Positions 1 to 11,108 of a stretch of 64,000 nt of DNA are shown here, piece by piece. The notes beneath the pieces were generated by a model that saw only the letters and a program-made list of their open reading frames with translations, searched no databases and was not told where the DNA came from. A program made the position numbers and the translations under genes. This stretch comes from Ectocarpus siliculosus (lineage: Eukaryota > Sar > Phaeophyceae > Ectocarpales > Ectocarpaceae): positions 2,010,825 through 2,074,824 of the forward strand of contig FN649730.1 of NCBI GenBank assembly GCA_000310025.1, given 5' to 3'. Position 1 is the stretch's first letter; every line of letters begins with the position of its first letter.

Positions 1-25
1 AGCGTGTGCATGCTTTAGAGATTCA

Positions 26-130
<105 letters not shown>

Positions 131-283
131 TCACTCGCAGTACATGGTGGAACTCGGAGAAATCCTGACAATTCAGCTCGTGGTTGGGCGCGGCCGATCT
201 TGGCGCCGCGATGTCAGGACGCCGGGGCCTGTCTCCCGAAAGTGGGTGCGGCGCCCGACAGAGGGGAAAATGATAAAACAGAA

Positions 284-310
284 GGGGGGGGGGGGGGGGG
301 GGAGGGGGGG
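284..310. repeat. Poly-G tract
   Basis: Nineteen consecutive G (284-302), one A, then seven G. It is one of eight G or C homopolymers of ten bases or more in this window. Confidence 0.95.
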
Positions 311-1280
311 TTGACAATGAGCCGCCGCAGCGAGCGAACGAAGCCCCTCTTGCGCTGAGTGTAGATAGAGTTGACAACGCGAGTTCTGGCGTACAATCAA
401 TTCCGGACGGGTACGTGCCTAACCGAGGCGCGGTAGGTCTATATGACGTTGACGTTGGATACCAGGGGAGTGGAGGCGTCGGTGCTAGCTCCTGACCACC
501 GTGCCATGTTTGGGGTTTTTAGCTTATCGTTTGGAAGGCCCTAGTCGTAGGGTTTGGGAGCCCCTAGCGAAGCTACTAGGTCAGCCCCATTTTGACCATC
601 AGTGGAGTGAGATGCGGTGGGTGCCTGCCTCATGATCCGCTTTGGGCTTTGCTTTTCAAATTGTGACAAAAATGGCGGCATCAAAGTTGGTGCTTCAAGA
701 GGAGGCGCGCGTTGGGGCGTGTGTGTCGTAAGTGACCTGGTTGTGAAGGTGGGTATCCTGGAGAGGGTGGAGGTTAGATTTTTCGGTGCTTGTGCTGAGT
801 GGATATCATCGATTTATATGCCTTCATTTGCGGCGATCGCGATGTTGGGTGGGTGTGTGGTGATTGGTGCATTGTTGAGCCCGCGCCGATACGGCGGCGT
901 AGTGACCCGTTTGGTCTCTTGTGTTGATTTTCATGTTCGATTTTTCGTGTTGTTTCTTTCTGGTTTCGAAATCCCGTCGGCGATCCGACACCCTACAGGT
1001 CGGTTGCCCTTTTCCGACCCGTTTCGGGTTGCCTTGGATTCGTTTGTCGACTCCAATCAGGACATTGCACCAAGTATGCGGCTTCCAGTTCTCAGTAGGT
1101 TGGGCAAGACACGTGTTTTGCTGTTGTGCTGTGGTTCTTGAACTACTCCGCGCAATCACCAATTCGGGCATCATCCAACGTTGCGAGCAACAGCAGCAGC
1201 GGCAGCAGTTGTTGGTGGCAACAGCAGTTTGTCGGTTTCACTGGCGAAGCACTGCGGATTTGCGCAGGATTTGTTGTCTG

Positions 1281-1306
1281 CCCCCCCCTCCCCCCCCCCC
1301 CCCCCC
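1281..1306. repeat. Poly-C tract
   Basis: Eight C, one T, then seventeen C. It resembles the other G/C homopolymers in the window and lies in gene-free sequence. Confidence 0.95.
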
Positions 1307-2565
1307 GCATTTTGTCTCCATTCGGAGTAGCCGTTTTTCTCTCCATTCGGAGTAAGCAGGAAGGAAGGGCGGGGGGAGCGCGTTGTGATGGTGTGAATTG
1401 GGTCTGCTGCACCACCAAACATGACGCGGCCTTTGCTGCGTCAGGGTCGTGGTGACACCATCTTCCACTTGGGTTGCCCTCGGTGTTGTGCTACAGTAGT
1501 GGTGCGTGTTTGCCTGTCTGTGTGATACCGGCCGTAGCCTGGCTCGCCAGGCTTGTGCATGCGATAGCGTAAAAAAGTGTTCCAAGATGATTTTTTCACT
1601 TGTTGTTGGAAACCGGTGGCACCACCTTGTCTGATGTTTGCGTATTTGAATGTTTCTTGCGTCGTTGTTTGATTGGACTGGGATCGGGGTCTACCCTCAG
1701 CGGTGTGCGTGCTTGTAGCAGTTCGTTCTTGTTCTTGCTCATAAAATAATATTAAGAAATCGATTTCTTCTTCCGGACTCTTTGAAAAACAACGAATGAA
1801 TTCGGCTGCTGTATGTACGCTGTGTGTCCCCCAACAGCAGTTAGTTTCTATCTTCACACCCTGCCTTATTGCACTCATTCTGTCCTTGCCCCCTAGCCTG
1901 GTGCATTCGTCGCCCTTCTCGGCCGCTGCTTCTCCGTGTCCTCTTCTCCGTACTTTGGTTGCTTGAGATGTCACACGGGTGTCTTCACTTCTTCACCTCC
2001 CGCTCCTTGAGGTTTTTCAACAGACGTTTGTTTCACTCCTCCTGCAACATACCTCTCCACCATCTCTGCTTTGTCATGAATTAATCTCCAATACGCAAAC
2101 CTGCAGCAATATCATCATGTATACAGCCCGACGCCTTTGCCCCATACATGCACGTCCACTGACACCCTGCGATGTTCTAATCAGAAGCTGGTCTGATGTT
2201 GCTGCCTCTTGTGGACGGCATTATTGTACAGCAGAACACTTTTGTAACAACAATCAATGCTACAATGCAACCAAGCAGCAACCAGTGACAGTCAACCCGA
2301 TTCATGCCGCTGCCTGCTGCACATAATTTACCAGGCACAATCTCTATCTGAAGGATTACTCTAGTCCATTTTGGTCTCGGCGGTGGGGGCGAGAGTCCGA
2401 CCGGTGAGGACCCGAACCTCGTGTGCAAACATGCGGACGAACGAAAGGCCGATCAATACATAGACTACAGATGATTGGACGGACGATATAGGTATGAATA
2501 GTCTATGTAGAAGCTTATACAGCAAGCTGCGGTTGTCTCTAGTCAAAGTAAATCATTCCACGGCA

Positions 2566-3100
2566 ACTATATTTTGACCGAGGCGCTGACCTCCTTGAGG
2601 TGGACGAAGCACAGGTACGGGTGGTACTGCTCGCCTCCGCCCCAGCCTCTTTGGAGTCCACACATTATGTCGACCGTGGTTTTACCAGGCAGGTCGGAAG
2701 AACACTGCTGCTCGTCTAATGGGATCTCGTGAGCACTTTGCCAAACACGAAAGGGACGTGAGATTTCTAGGTGCGTGGGACTTCTCCACCGTTCGATGTG
2801 TGCACGAGCGGGTGTGATGAACGCGTCGAGAACGGGCGCATTGGGGTACATACATCGATTGGCCTTTTCACGCTCGCTTTGATGTTTACGTCAGACCTAT
2901 ACGGTACATACCTGATTACTCATGGCACACAACACCTCCTAAGTAAGTCCCCTCACATGCTACACTCCTTCCCAGGTTCATTCCCTCCCTTTGTCGGTCG
3001 GGTCGCCCGTGCCACCTCAAGCTACTATTTCCGAGATGTCGCTGGCTGGACCGGGTACCTGCCCATATACAATTTGCTGCCCGGGAGGCTCGCCAACGCT
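2566..3100 (-). mobile_element. Decayed LINE reverse-transcriptase fragment
   Basis: The minus strand still spells a degraded reverse-transcriptase core. Around 2590-2720 it reads like the EEQCGFRPG...STVDM...L(Y/C)FIDL block of the intact-length LINE at 7.4-11.8 kb, with substitutions such as FVHLKEV for FIDLKKA. The part up to about 3100 is alignable by eye to 5450-5790, the equivalent part of another fragment. No long frame survives, so this is a dead 5'-truncated copy. The next element leftward on the minus strand is also of this family, indicating repeated insertion in the same orientation. Confidence 0.7.
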
Positions 3101-3134
3101 GTAGAGGAACTGGACATGTCTAGCGACGTTTCGA

Positions 3135-3480
3135 GTTGTTGTTGTTGTTGTCTTCACATAAAAAACCGTTCCGATCTCTCTCTACCCAGTACCTTCGTAT
3201 GTCCGTACTGATCCAACACTCGACGCGGTCGATTCCCGTGGTCACAGGTTAACTTACCCTAAAAAGGTACACTCAAATAAACTGGCCCCGGGGGTCCGCA
3301 AGTCAAAAGAAATCAACGACAGATATTCTGGGATCCTCCGCTCCCTCTTCACGCTATGCGGGGTATCAACTGAGATTAGCAGTCACTATCTATCATGGGC
3401 CGGAGAGAAAGAGGCACACTCCCTTGGTTCAATCTTGGTACTTCACAACGCAAGCAGAGACAAGTCCATCTGGCACAGAA
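3135..3480 (-). mobile_element. LINE 3' tail with (AAC)n end, minus strand
   Basis: Reverse-complemented, this segment matches the 3' untranslated end of the LINE at 11440-11803 over several hundred bases. It shares the block around GATTGAACCAAGG, the block containing CCAGAATATCTGTCG, and the final GTGAAGACAAC(AAC)n. The AAC microsatellite appears as (GTT)n at 3135-3150. A pyrimidine-rich stretch (minus-strand sense) precedes it at 3480-3605, as in the LINE. It is either a 5'-truncated LINE copy or the LINE-derived tail of the adjoining SINE. Confidence 0.8.
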
Positions 3481-3604
3481 AAAGAGAGAAAAAAAGAGAA
3501 AAAAAAAAAAGGACAAAGAGAAAAAAAAGGAGAAAAAATAAAAATGGAAACCGTAAGGAGAAGAGAAAATAAATGAAAATAAAATGAAAAAATGAAAAAA
3601 AAAA

Positions 3605-3860
3605 AACCGAGTGCAAGGTGCCCAAGCGGCGCGGCGAACAATCGCGGCCCAGGGTGGACAAGTAGACTCATTCGCCTCAAGGGGGGCAGTGAGTGCCCAA
3701 ACCGCAAGTGATTGGCGGTGGTGGTGGTGATCAAGCAAGAATGCAAGAGCGACAACTTCAAGGGGGGAAACGGAGAAGAAAAAAAAAGCAGCTCTAGCGC
3801 CGGGATCGATCTCGCGACTTGTGCTCTGCTACTCAGCCCAACCGGCCGTGGTGATGCACA
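3605..3860 (-). mobile_element. tRNA-derived SINE copy 1 (degraded)
   Basis: On the minus strand this copy carries the B-box-like core CGCGAGATCGATCCCGGCG near 3803-3823 and a weak A-box-like GGCCGGTTGGGCTGAGTAG upstream. The unrelated body that follows is shared with the copies at 4735-4965 and 5845-6113 (shared words include CTTGAA..TTGTC and GGGCACTCACTGCC). Its 3' side runs into a T/C-rich stretch and then the LINE 3' tail in the same orientation, so this copy may show the SINE-LINE junction. The head is more decayed than in the other two copies. Confidence 0.55.
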
Positions 3861-4094
3861 GATTCACCGCCTCTCAAAGATATTTTCCCGCATTCTGTCT
3901 GACCTTCGGTATCTAGACTGGCCTCGGTCGCCACTCTTCCCGGCAGCAATCTTGATACTGCTACATAGAGTTGGAGCTTCGAGATGAACGAGCTGCGTCA
4001 CGAAAACCGCGACCGTTTTGAGCGGCTAGACTAAAGGTTCCATGTAATGACTTTTTGTTTCATAGACTATGGCATTCGTACGACAATTGCTGCG

Positions 4095-4450
4095 GTCATC
4101 TTTTGTATTCTGGCACCCCGGCATCATCCGCAGAAATTCTCCTTGGGTTCGAGGTCCTTCTACAGGTCGACGAAACACATCTATCTACGGCGGTATTGGT
4201 TTCCTTGGCCTCCCGCTTCTGGAGCCGACACATTTGATGTGGACCGTGGATCTGCAAGGTTGAAGAAGCACCGTTGGTCCGGAAGGGACTTATATCGAGC
4301 ACTTCTCGATGAGCGCTTGTCGGTATGCAAGAAAGTTCATGGGGTCGGATGGGTCCGATTGGTTGTACTACACATTACACGTTTGTCTCGTTCTTGTGGA
4401 ACCTCCCCCGCCTTTCCACACGTCCACGAGGATGGCGTGAATGAATTTGT
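4095..4450 (-). mobile_element. Decayed LINE reverse-transcriptase fragment
   Basis: On the minus strand, 4150-4290 is a battered version of the same reverse-transcriptase region: a CFFNLADPRSTSNV-type segment followed by MCFVDL. The right part (4394-4450) matches the LINE region encoding the segment before the FRPG motif. Stops occur in every frame. It is a third independent copy in the same orientation as its neighbours. Confidence 0.6.
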
Positions 4451-4734
4451 TTGAGAAATACACGCTGCTTATCTATAACGCGTATCGATCGAGTTGTCCG
4501 GCGGTATCATGTTCTTTCACGCCAAACAGTGCACATTCATTCTTTCTCCTGTAGTGCCTGCCAAACATGACGCGTCCACTGTGCCACCCATGTAGTGCCA
4601 ACCCCTTACCACATCAAGCAGTACGTAATCAACCTCTTCCAATGCCGCTACTGGCCGGGTGCCTAGCGAGGTTTTACTCTACAGGATACGTTTAGGGGCA
4701 TTTCCACGACGAGGGCGTCTATGCGGCGAGACGA

Positions 4735-4965
4735 GCGGTCACGATCGTACGAGTAAACTTGCCTACCAGGCCAGTGAACACCGCCAGCCATAATTCGCGA
4801 TGATCGGACAAGTGTTCAAGAATCGCACTTTCAAGGGGGGAAAGCGGAAGGAAAACATAAAAAGAAGCTCCGCGCCGGGATCGATCTCGCGACTTGTGCA
4901 TTGAACCGTCTCTCGTTCGGGGCCGCTGAACCCCTCGGTCGGCCGGTTTTTCACCGGTTGAGAGT
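4735..4965 (-). mobile_element. tRNA-derived SINE copy 2
   Basis: On the minus strand a tRNA-Leu/Ser-like head is clear. The A-box-like GACCGAGGGGTTCAGCGGCC (about 4915-4935) is followed some 45 bases later by the B-box-like GCGAGATCGATCCCGGCG (about 4875-4895). A pyrimidine-rich stretch and a body shared with the other two copies follow. No acceptor-stem closure fit for a working tRNA is visible. Unlike copy 1, no LINE tail follows it directly. Confidence 0.7.
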
Positions 4966-5204
4966 ACTTGCAATTTCACTTCGTCTAAATATAATACATG
5001 TTGCGCGTTCCCATCAGAATACTTCAAATCGTTCTTCACAACATGTACAAGATGAGGTGTAGCCACACTCCGTCTTCCTGATGATACAAGATAGAAACCT
5101 TCGACGGGTATGTGTGTGGGGCTACACGTTGTACTCTGACCGCTGTACAAGCTGCTGCGAGTATCTCCACCGGCACCCCATCAGAGTCAGCATTCTTCAC
5201 AGTA

Positions 5205-5800
5205 GCTTTCATTGGACGGAGCGTTGGCCTTCTGGAGGTCGATGAGGCACAGGTAAAGTGGTACTGCTTGCCTCTACCCCAGCCCTCTCGGAATCCATAT
5301 TTTCGAACAGCATGTCGACCATGGTGTTTACCCGGTCGGAAGACACAGTTCGTCTGATGACATCTCGCGAGCTTCGGGATAATCCTTGTGGAGGTTGGCC
5401 ACTTATCTCCAAGGAGCAATTTGCCAAACCCGAAACGTAAGTGAGATCCCTAGGTTCGTGGGACCTCCCCACCGTTCGTTGCGTTCATGAGGATGGCATC
5501 AACGGGCCACGAATGGGCGCATTCGGGTAGATAGTCTATCTACGTCCGGACTGCTTCAAGTTCGCTTTTGTGCTCACGTCAGACACGTAAAAGTATGTCT
5601 TCCAACTCATGACACACAACAACTCAATTCCCTGATCCACCTACGTCTCTCCCCTCAAGCTGCACATTCCTTCCCGGTGCCACCCATCCCTTCGTTGGGC
5701 GGGTCGCTCGTGCCACCTCATGCACGCGCATGCAACTTCCCGATGTCGCTGTTTAGCTGGCTCGGGTACTGGCTGAAAATGGTCACACGGCAAGGAAGGC
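5205..5800 (-). mobile_element. Decayed LINE reverse-transcriptase fragment, longest of the minus copies
   Basis: On the minus strand, in broken frames, the sequence can be read through the pre-RT segment (near 5450-5520, ILMNATNGGEVP), a GISL-type block, then FRPG (5330-5345) and FIDLQKAYDS-like codons near 5210-5260. The adjoining 5520-5800 aligns by eye with 2860-3090. Frame breaks and stops are frequent, so it is inactive. Confidence 0.7.
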
Positions 5801-5844
5801 TGGAAACATCGCTCCATCGGATTTTTATTGGATGTATTCCGCGG

Positions 5845-6113
5845 AAATTTAGTGCAAGGTGTCTATGTCGTGAGGCAAACGATCACGGCCGAACGTGGGC
5901 AACACGCTGGCCTCTGCCGCGGCAGTGAATGCCCGGACAGTAAGCGAGTGGCGACGATCAGGCAGCATGTGTTCAAGAATCACGGCTTCACGCGGGGAAA
6001 ACGGGAGGAAAAAAAGAAAAGAAGCTCCGCGCCGGGATCGATCTCGCGATTTGTGAATTTCACCGTCTGTCGTTCTGGGCCGCTGAACCACTCGGCCGGT
6101 TCCGTACCCGCTA
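5845..6113 (-). mobile_element. tRNA-derived SINE copy 3 (best preserved)
   Basis: The minus strand begins near 6113 with the clear A-box-like GGCCGAGTGGTTCAGCGGC (about 6075-6095), typical of tRNA-Leu/Ser D-arms. The B-box-like GCGAGATCGATCCCGGCG lies at about 6030-6050. The body that follows (to about 5845) is shared with copies 1 and 2, including CACTCACTGCC-like and CGTGATTCTTGAACAC words. It abuts, in the opposite orientation, a 5'-truncated LINE tail starting at about 6114. Confidence 0.75.
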
Positions 6114-6376
6114 GAGTGACTCCTAGTCTCAGTTCTTGCCTCGGATAGCGCGCAGCGGGAGTGAAGGACTCCAGAATATCTGTCGTTGGTTTCCATTGGC
6201 TTGGGGACCTCTCGGGGCCAGTTTATTTGAGTGTACCTCCTTTTTAGGGTAAGTTAACCTGTGACCACGGGAATCGACCGCGTCGAGTGTAGGTTCAGTA
6301 CGGACATACGAAGGTACTGGGTAGAGAGAGATCGGAACGGTTTTTAATGTGAAGACAACAACAACAACAACAACAA
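6114..6376 (+). mobile_element. 5'-truncated LINE copy (3' tail only)
   Basis: From GACTCCTAGTCTCAG to (CAA)n this is the same sequence as the last 270 bases of the LINE at 11528-11803, with scattered substitutions. The CAA/AAC microsatellite at 6355-6376 is the natural 3' end of the family. It is a severely 5'-truncated insertion. Confidence 0.85.
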
Positions 6377-6385
6377 TCTTTCTAA

Positions 6386-6530
6386 TTCCGGTCGCCCCGG
6401 TGTATCCTCGAAACCTTCTAGAGGTCAGGTCACGGGTTCGGATCCCGGCGTAAGCGAGCTTATCTTGCAAGGTGAGTTTTTCTCTCGCTTCCGCTCCTGG
6501 CCTAGTGGATAGCGCTAAATAGTTCGTGTG
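6386..6530 (+). other. tRNA-like internal-promoter remnants
   Basis: Directly after the CAA tail lies CACGGGTTCGGATCCCGG (6429-6446), an excellent B box/T-arm with a weak anticodon-arm-like segment (loop TTCTAGA) just before it. Some 60 bases downstream, TGGCCTAGTGGATAGCGC (about 6499-6516) is a textbook A box. Because the B box precedes the A box, this cannot be one tRNA. It is more likely two truncated tRNA-derived repeats side by side. I do not call a functional tRNA. Confidence 0.45.
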
Positions 6531-6974
6531 TACACAGAGGGAAGAGAGTGCTGAACTCTTCTCGCATTAAATATTGAAGTCAAAGTACCGCAGGAGGGGA
6601 GGGTAGAGAGGGGCTCTTCTGTGTGACCACGGGTAGGAGTAAACGGCACTAGTACTGTGAGCGCTGATTTGAAGTGAAGACAAAAAATATAACAAAAACT
6701 TCATTTTCTTTGAAATTCTGCGTGGAGAGATCAGTTCGATTTTTCGATTTTTCCGCACGTACAAGACAGACAACAAGAGCGATTAACCTCCACACTCCCA
6801 GTGAACATTTGTAATGTTACATCACAGAGTTTGTGCATGTCACGATGAACGTTGTATGGCACCAAACTCGACTGCTATGGGTGGCCACGGGTTCTGCTGA
6901 CTGTTGTAAAATGTTCACGAGTTTTTATGAGTTTGTCTGTGATTGGTATGTGCCCCGGCAACCCCCGTGGGGCG

Positions 6975-7320
6975 CTGCAGCGGCGCTCGTTTGACCGAGT
7001 TGGCCTCCTGGAGATCGATGAAGCATATGAACGGCGGTCTTGTTGGCCCCCACCCCAGCTCCTGGAATCGATAAATTACTACGAGATCGTCAACTGTGGA
7101 ACAGGTCGGAAGATGCACTGTTCGTCCGGTAAGGTCTCGCGAGCTTCGCAACTCGCTGTACATCTTCAGCAGCATGCATGACCTCCCCGATTTCGATGTT
7201 TGGTATCTCCCCGGCCTGCCCTCCCCGTCCCTGGGGTGGGCCGAGGTTCCGCAAGTGGATCTAGACCTCGAAAGACCACCCAGCAAAGACGGATATACGG
7301 TCCCTAGCACTGTTGAGAGG
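6975..7320 (-). mobile_element. Decayed LINE reverse-transcriptase fragment
   Basis: The minus strand at 6990-7150 carries a degraded reverse-transcriptase segment: a FIDLQE-like tail at about 7010-7025 and upstream words equivalent to the EEQCxFRPG block near 7120-7150. It lies directly upstream of the longest LINE in the opposite orientation. Confidence 0.6.
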
Positions 7321-7737
7321 GGGATCCTGAGTTTTGCGGTTGGGAGTTACTGCTGTCGTGAGATCTTGGTAGCTCGTGAACCGCCAGCTTTGGTAGCTGC
7401 AAAATGAGACTAGATCCTAACGCCCCGGCTTGGACACCGGGGCCATGCAGCAGCAGAGATCAATGTGAGGGTGGCGGAGTGACCGCACGCCGTGGGGGTA
7501 TGCCCCAGAGAGAGGAAAGGAGAGAGTCCGGAGCTGGAGGGCCACACCGCTCCGGGACAAGAAGACAACTCTGTGGGAAATAAGGCAAGAACCGGGGTAA
7601 CTGTCACGTTAGCCCGAGTGTTCGCAAGAAAATAGCAAAAAAACAAAAAAAGAGGGGGAGATGGAGGAAAAGGAGGGGTCGGGCGGCGCGTAGGCTGGCT
7701 AAGAGAGCAGCGCGCGCCGCACGAAAGTGACAGAAGG

Positions 7738-8894
7738 GTCAACTTCTTAGGGTAGCAACCTGGAATGTGCGGACTTTGGCTGTAAACGGGGCCAACGGAT
7801 ACGGGCGAGCCTACAGCGTTCTACACGAGGCAGCGAGACAAGACGCATCGGTGGTAGGAATGCAGGAGACACGAAGGGCAGGTCGAACGGAGTTTGCAGC
7901 AGCGGTTTTCCGGGTGTTCTGCTGTGGCACGGAGACTGGTGGAGCCCATGGTGTGGGGATAGCCGTCAAAGAATCACTGTGCAAGACATCCACGTTCACT
8001 ACGGAGTTTATCGACGAACGCCTTATGGCCATGAGGTTTATGTTGGCAGGCAACCGTGGAGCGGTCAACTTCGTAGCCGCGTATGCTCCAACCGAACCTT
8101 CATCCGCAAACAGCAAGCGCGTGTTCTGGGGGAAACTTGACAGTCTCGTGCCGAGGATCCCTTCCAAATAATGTGTGTATGTCCTATTGGACGCCAATGC
8201 GCGGATGGGAGACAGGTTGGACGGAGGGGACGGAAGGGTAATAGGAATGTACGGGCGTGATGAGCTCAACGACAATGGCATGCTACTGTTGAACTTCGCA
8301 ACGGAAAACAGGCTAGCTCTCATGAACATGTTCTTTGAGACACGCAAGGGCGGAATATGGCACACATACAACGGTGTGTCGGGAACCGATTGCAAGCGCC
8401 TTGGCTACATCCTGACAAGGCAGGCACATCACGGCCGAGTATCTAACGTGGTTGTCATCCCCCAGCCGGTTCGCCCAGTCAAAGCAGACTCAGACCACAA
8501 TATGGTAGTAGCCACCGTCAACCTCGGTGGCAGGCTTGCCCACAACCGTGCTGTCCGGACTAAACCGAAACAGAAGCAATTCAACAGACGGGAACTGCAG
8601 TTCGAAGCAGCACGGTGTGCGGTGACTAATCGGTTCCTCCTCAACCTCAACACACGACTGGCCGAGCGAACAACCACCGCCGCGGAATTGGCGACCGACT
8701 ATACCAACGGTCTCCTCGAAGCAGCGCGGACGACCCTAGGGGAGGAACCGCGGAGACGCCGCACGCAGGAGTGGTGTGAGACCCCAGAGACGAGAGCAGT
8801 GCTGGAGGAGGCCCTTACCAAACGGCGGGAAGCGCCGAGCGATGAGGAGCATTTGAAACTCAGCAACGTGGAGGGCTCTGAAAGCAGCGTGTAA
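7738..8894 (+). pseudogene. LINE endonuclease (EEP superfamily) domain, interrupted
   Basis: The frame opens with the hallmark ATWNVRTL, then VVGMQETR, a central region, VLLDANARMGDRL and, near 8490-8515, the catalytic-end motif SDHNMVVATV. These are the conserved blocks of the exonuclease-endonuclease-phosphatase fold that nicks target DNA in LINE retrotransposition. A TAA at 8169-8171 splits the domain just before the LDAN block, with the reading frame unchanged on both sides. A second stop at 8892-8894 is followed by a +1 frame change into the region leading to reverse transcriptase. No start codon is assigned because an in-frame stop lies shortly upstream of the first motif. Confidence 0.88.
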
Positions 8895-8898
8895 GGGA

Positions 8899-11108
8899 GT
8901 GGCTACAGCAGTCGAAACAGGCATTTATGCCCACCTGGACGGATATGTGACTGAAGTCGAAGCAATCTACAAAGAACGTGACATGCGAGGACTGTACCAA
9001 CACCTCAAGAGATCAGTGGGCCTCAGCAGGGGACAAGCCGGGGGACAGCAGTTCGTCGCGGATGAGAACGGCGTGTTGCTCCGGAACAGGGACGACATCC
9101 TCCAGCAGTGGGCGAGATTCTCCAGCACCCTGCTCAACACCAAATCCCCTACCCTGAACCCAGACATCATCGAACGAGTGACGCAGCGGCCAGCGACACA
9201 TGACACTCAACGGTTGGGAGAGGTGCCAGAACTCGAGGAGGTGAAACGGGCAACGAAAGGCCTCAAGAACTGGAAGGCACCTGGCCATGGCTCCCTCCCT
9301 GCCGAGTTGCTCAAGATCGATGACGACGAACCCTTCGTCCTTGGGCACCTCTATACCATCCTCGTCAAGGTGTGGTACGGAGGAGATATTCCGCAAGAGT
9401 GGAAGGATGCACCCATCAAGGTACTGTACAAGAAGGGTGACCGGTCCAACTGAAACAACTACAGGGGGATTTCGCTACTATCTCACGTAGGCAAGGTCCT
9501 CATCAAGATCATCACCAACCGTCTAAGCGCCTTCTGCGAAGCCAACAACATCCCCCCGGAGGAACAGTGCGGATTTCGACCCGGGCGATCCACCGTCGAC
9601 ATGCTGTTCGTCGTGCGCCGCCTCCAGGAGCTGGGGGCGGAGAAAGAAAATACCGCTCTACATGTGCTTCATCGACTTGAAGAAGGCGTATGATTCGGTG
9701 GACCGAGAGATGCTATGGAAGGTGCTGGCCAGGGCCGGGATTCCGGCGAAGATGACCAAAGTCATCCGCCAATTCCACGATGGAATGCGGGCCCGGGTGC
9801 GCATGGACGACGGAGAACTATCGGACTGGTTCTTCGTGACTCGGGGGGTGCGACAAGGATATCTGCTATCCCTACTGCTGTTCAACATCTTCTTCGCCGA
9901 GGTCCTCGAGGTCGTTGTCATCCGATTCAGTGAGGATGATGTTGTTCTGCGGAGCCTGGTGTGCTTGGAGGAGGGGAAGACGGAATCGGGGGGGGCGGAG
10001 GAGACACCCCTTGACCGAGTACGGAGGGCAGTACGGGGGATGTTATATGCCGATGATGCCGGCGTCGTATCGAGGTCTGAGAAGGACTGGCGAGAATGAT
10101 GACCATCATCGTTAAGGTGTTCGGAGAGTTCGGGCTGACGGTATCCGAGAAGAACACGGAGACACTCCTGATGCGCGCGAAGGACAAGCCGACTACAACA
10201 CCACAGCCCCCCCCGCCTCCACCGCTGACCATCGAAGCCGCGGGACAGAAATACGCCCAGACGACCGAGTTCCGGTATCTCGATGGCCTCGTCAACGAAC
10301 ATGGCGACCTCACCTGGGAGACCAACTACAGGAGCAGAGGAGCGTGGGCGTGCCTCAGGCGATATGGCCGGGAGCTCTTCGACAGACCGAAAGCACCATT
10401 CCGACTCAAGATCCGCCTCCTCCAGGCGGAGGCGATGAAGGCACTGCTGTACGGCTGCATGACATGGTCACCACTCAGCGGCCACTACCAGACGCTGCGG
10501 TCGATACACCACCGACTGCTCCTTCGAGTTATCGGGTACAAGCGCAAGAAAGACACCTACCGGCAGCTTTCCTACGCCCAGACGCTAAAGAGGGTCGGAT
10601 GCCAGAGCGTTGAAGCCACGATCCGACACGACGCCTACTGTTCGCGGGAGCATTGGCAAGGCAGCCAGACGGGCGACCCCCCAAACGACTGATGCTCGGC
10701 GAACTGGCGGGGGGGGAGAAGCGACGTAGGGGGGGACAGGAACAGAACTGGCCGAAGTGTGTGCTCGACGACCTGAAGGCATTCGGGGCCGACCACGGAT
10801 CTACGAAAACCGATCCATGTTGTCTCGGAATCCCGGTACCGAAAGACACGGCACCGAAAGACACGGCACCGAAGTTAAAGTGGACGGAAGCCGCGAAGGT
10901 GGAGGGGGGAGTACCCTGGCATGCGGCGGTGCTGCAGGGAGCTGAGAGGTTCATAACCTCCTGGCACAAGAAGGAAAAAGAGGCCAGCCGACAACGAGCG
11001 CTCAAACGAGACCACAAGCCAACAACCAATGGGGCGGGAGGGGGGCAGGAGACGGACGAGACGGCGAGGGAAGAAAGTAAACGAGAAGAGACGGACCGAG
11101 TGGCGTGA
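8899..11108 (+). pseudogene. LINE reverse transcriptase and C-terminal region, interrupted
   Basis: The pieces read in order: a linker with WKAPGHGSLPAELLK (about 9271-9315), the [18 protein letters not shown] block just after a TGA at 9451-9453, then [19 protein letters not shown] (about 9570-9627). After a frame change come [17 protein letters not shown] (9668-9718), GVRQGYLLSLLLFNI (9847-9891) and the catalytic YADDAGVV (10048-10071). The later part includes TTEFRYLDGLVNEHGDLTW and a C-terminal region ending near 11108. A direct repeat of CCGAAAGACACGGCA occurs near 10838-10870. No RNase H or zinc-finger motif was recognised. The enzyme would copy LINE RNA at nicked target sites, but the many frame breaks make this copy inactive. 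Confidence 0.88.

Noticed and set aside
3376-3738. Minus-strand Phe/Ser-rich open frames
   Set aside because: They translate the pyrimidine-rich LINE 3' region and are not protein coding.
6386-6455. Functional tRNA gene
   Set aside because: The B box is excellent, but there is no proper D-arm or acceptor stem and the nearby A box lies downstream instead of upstream.
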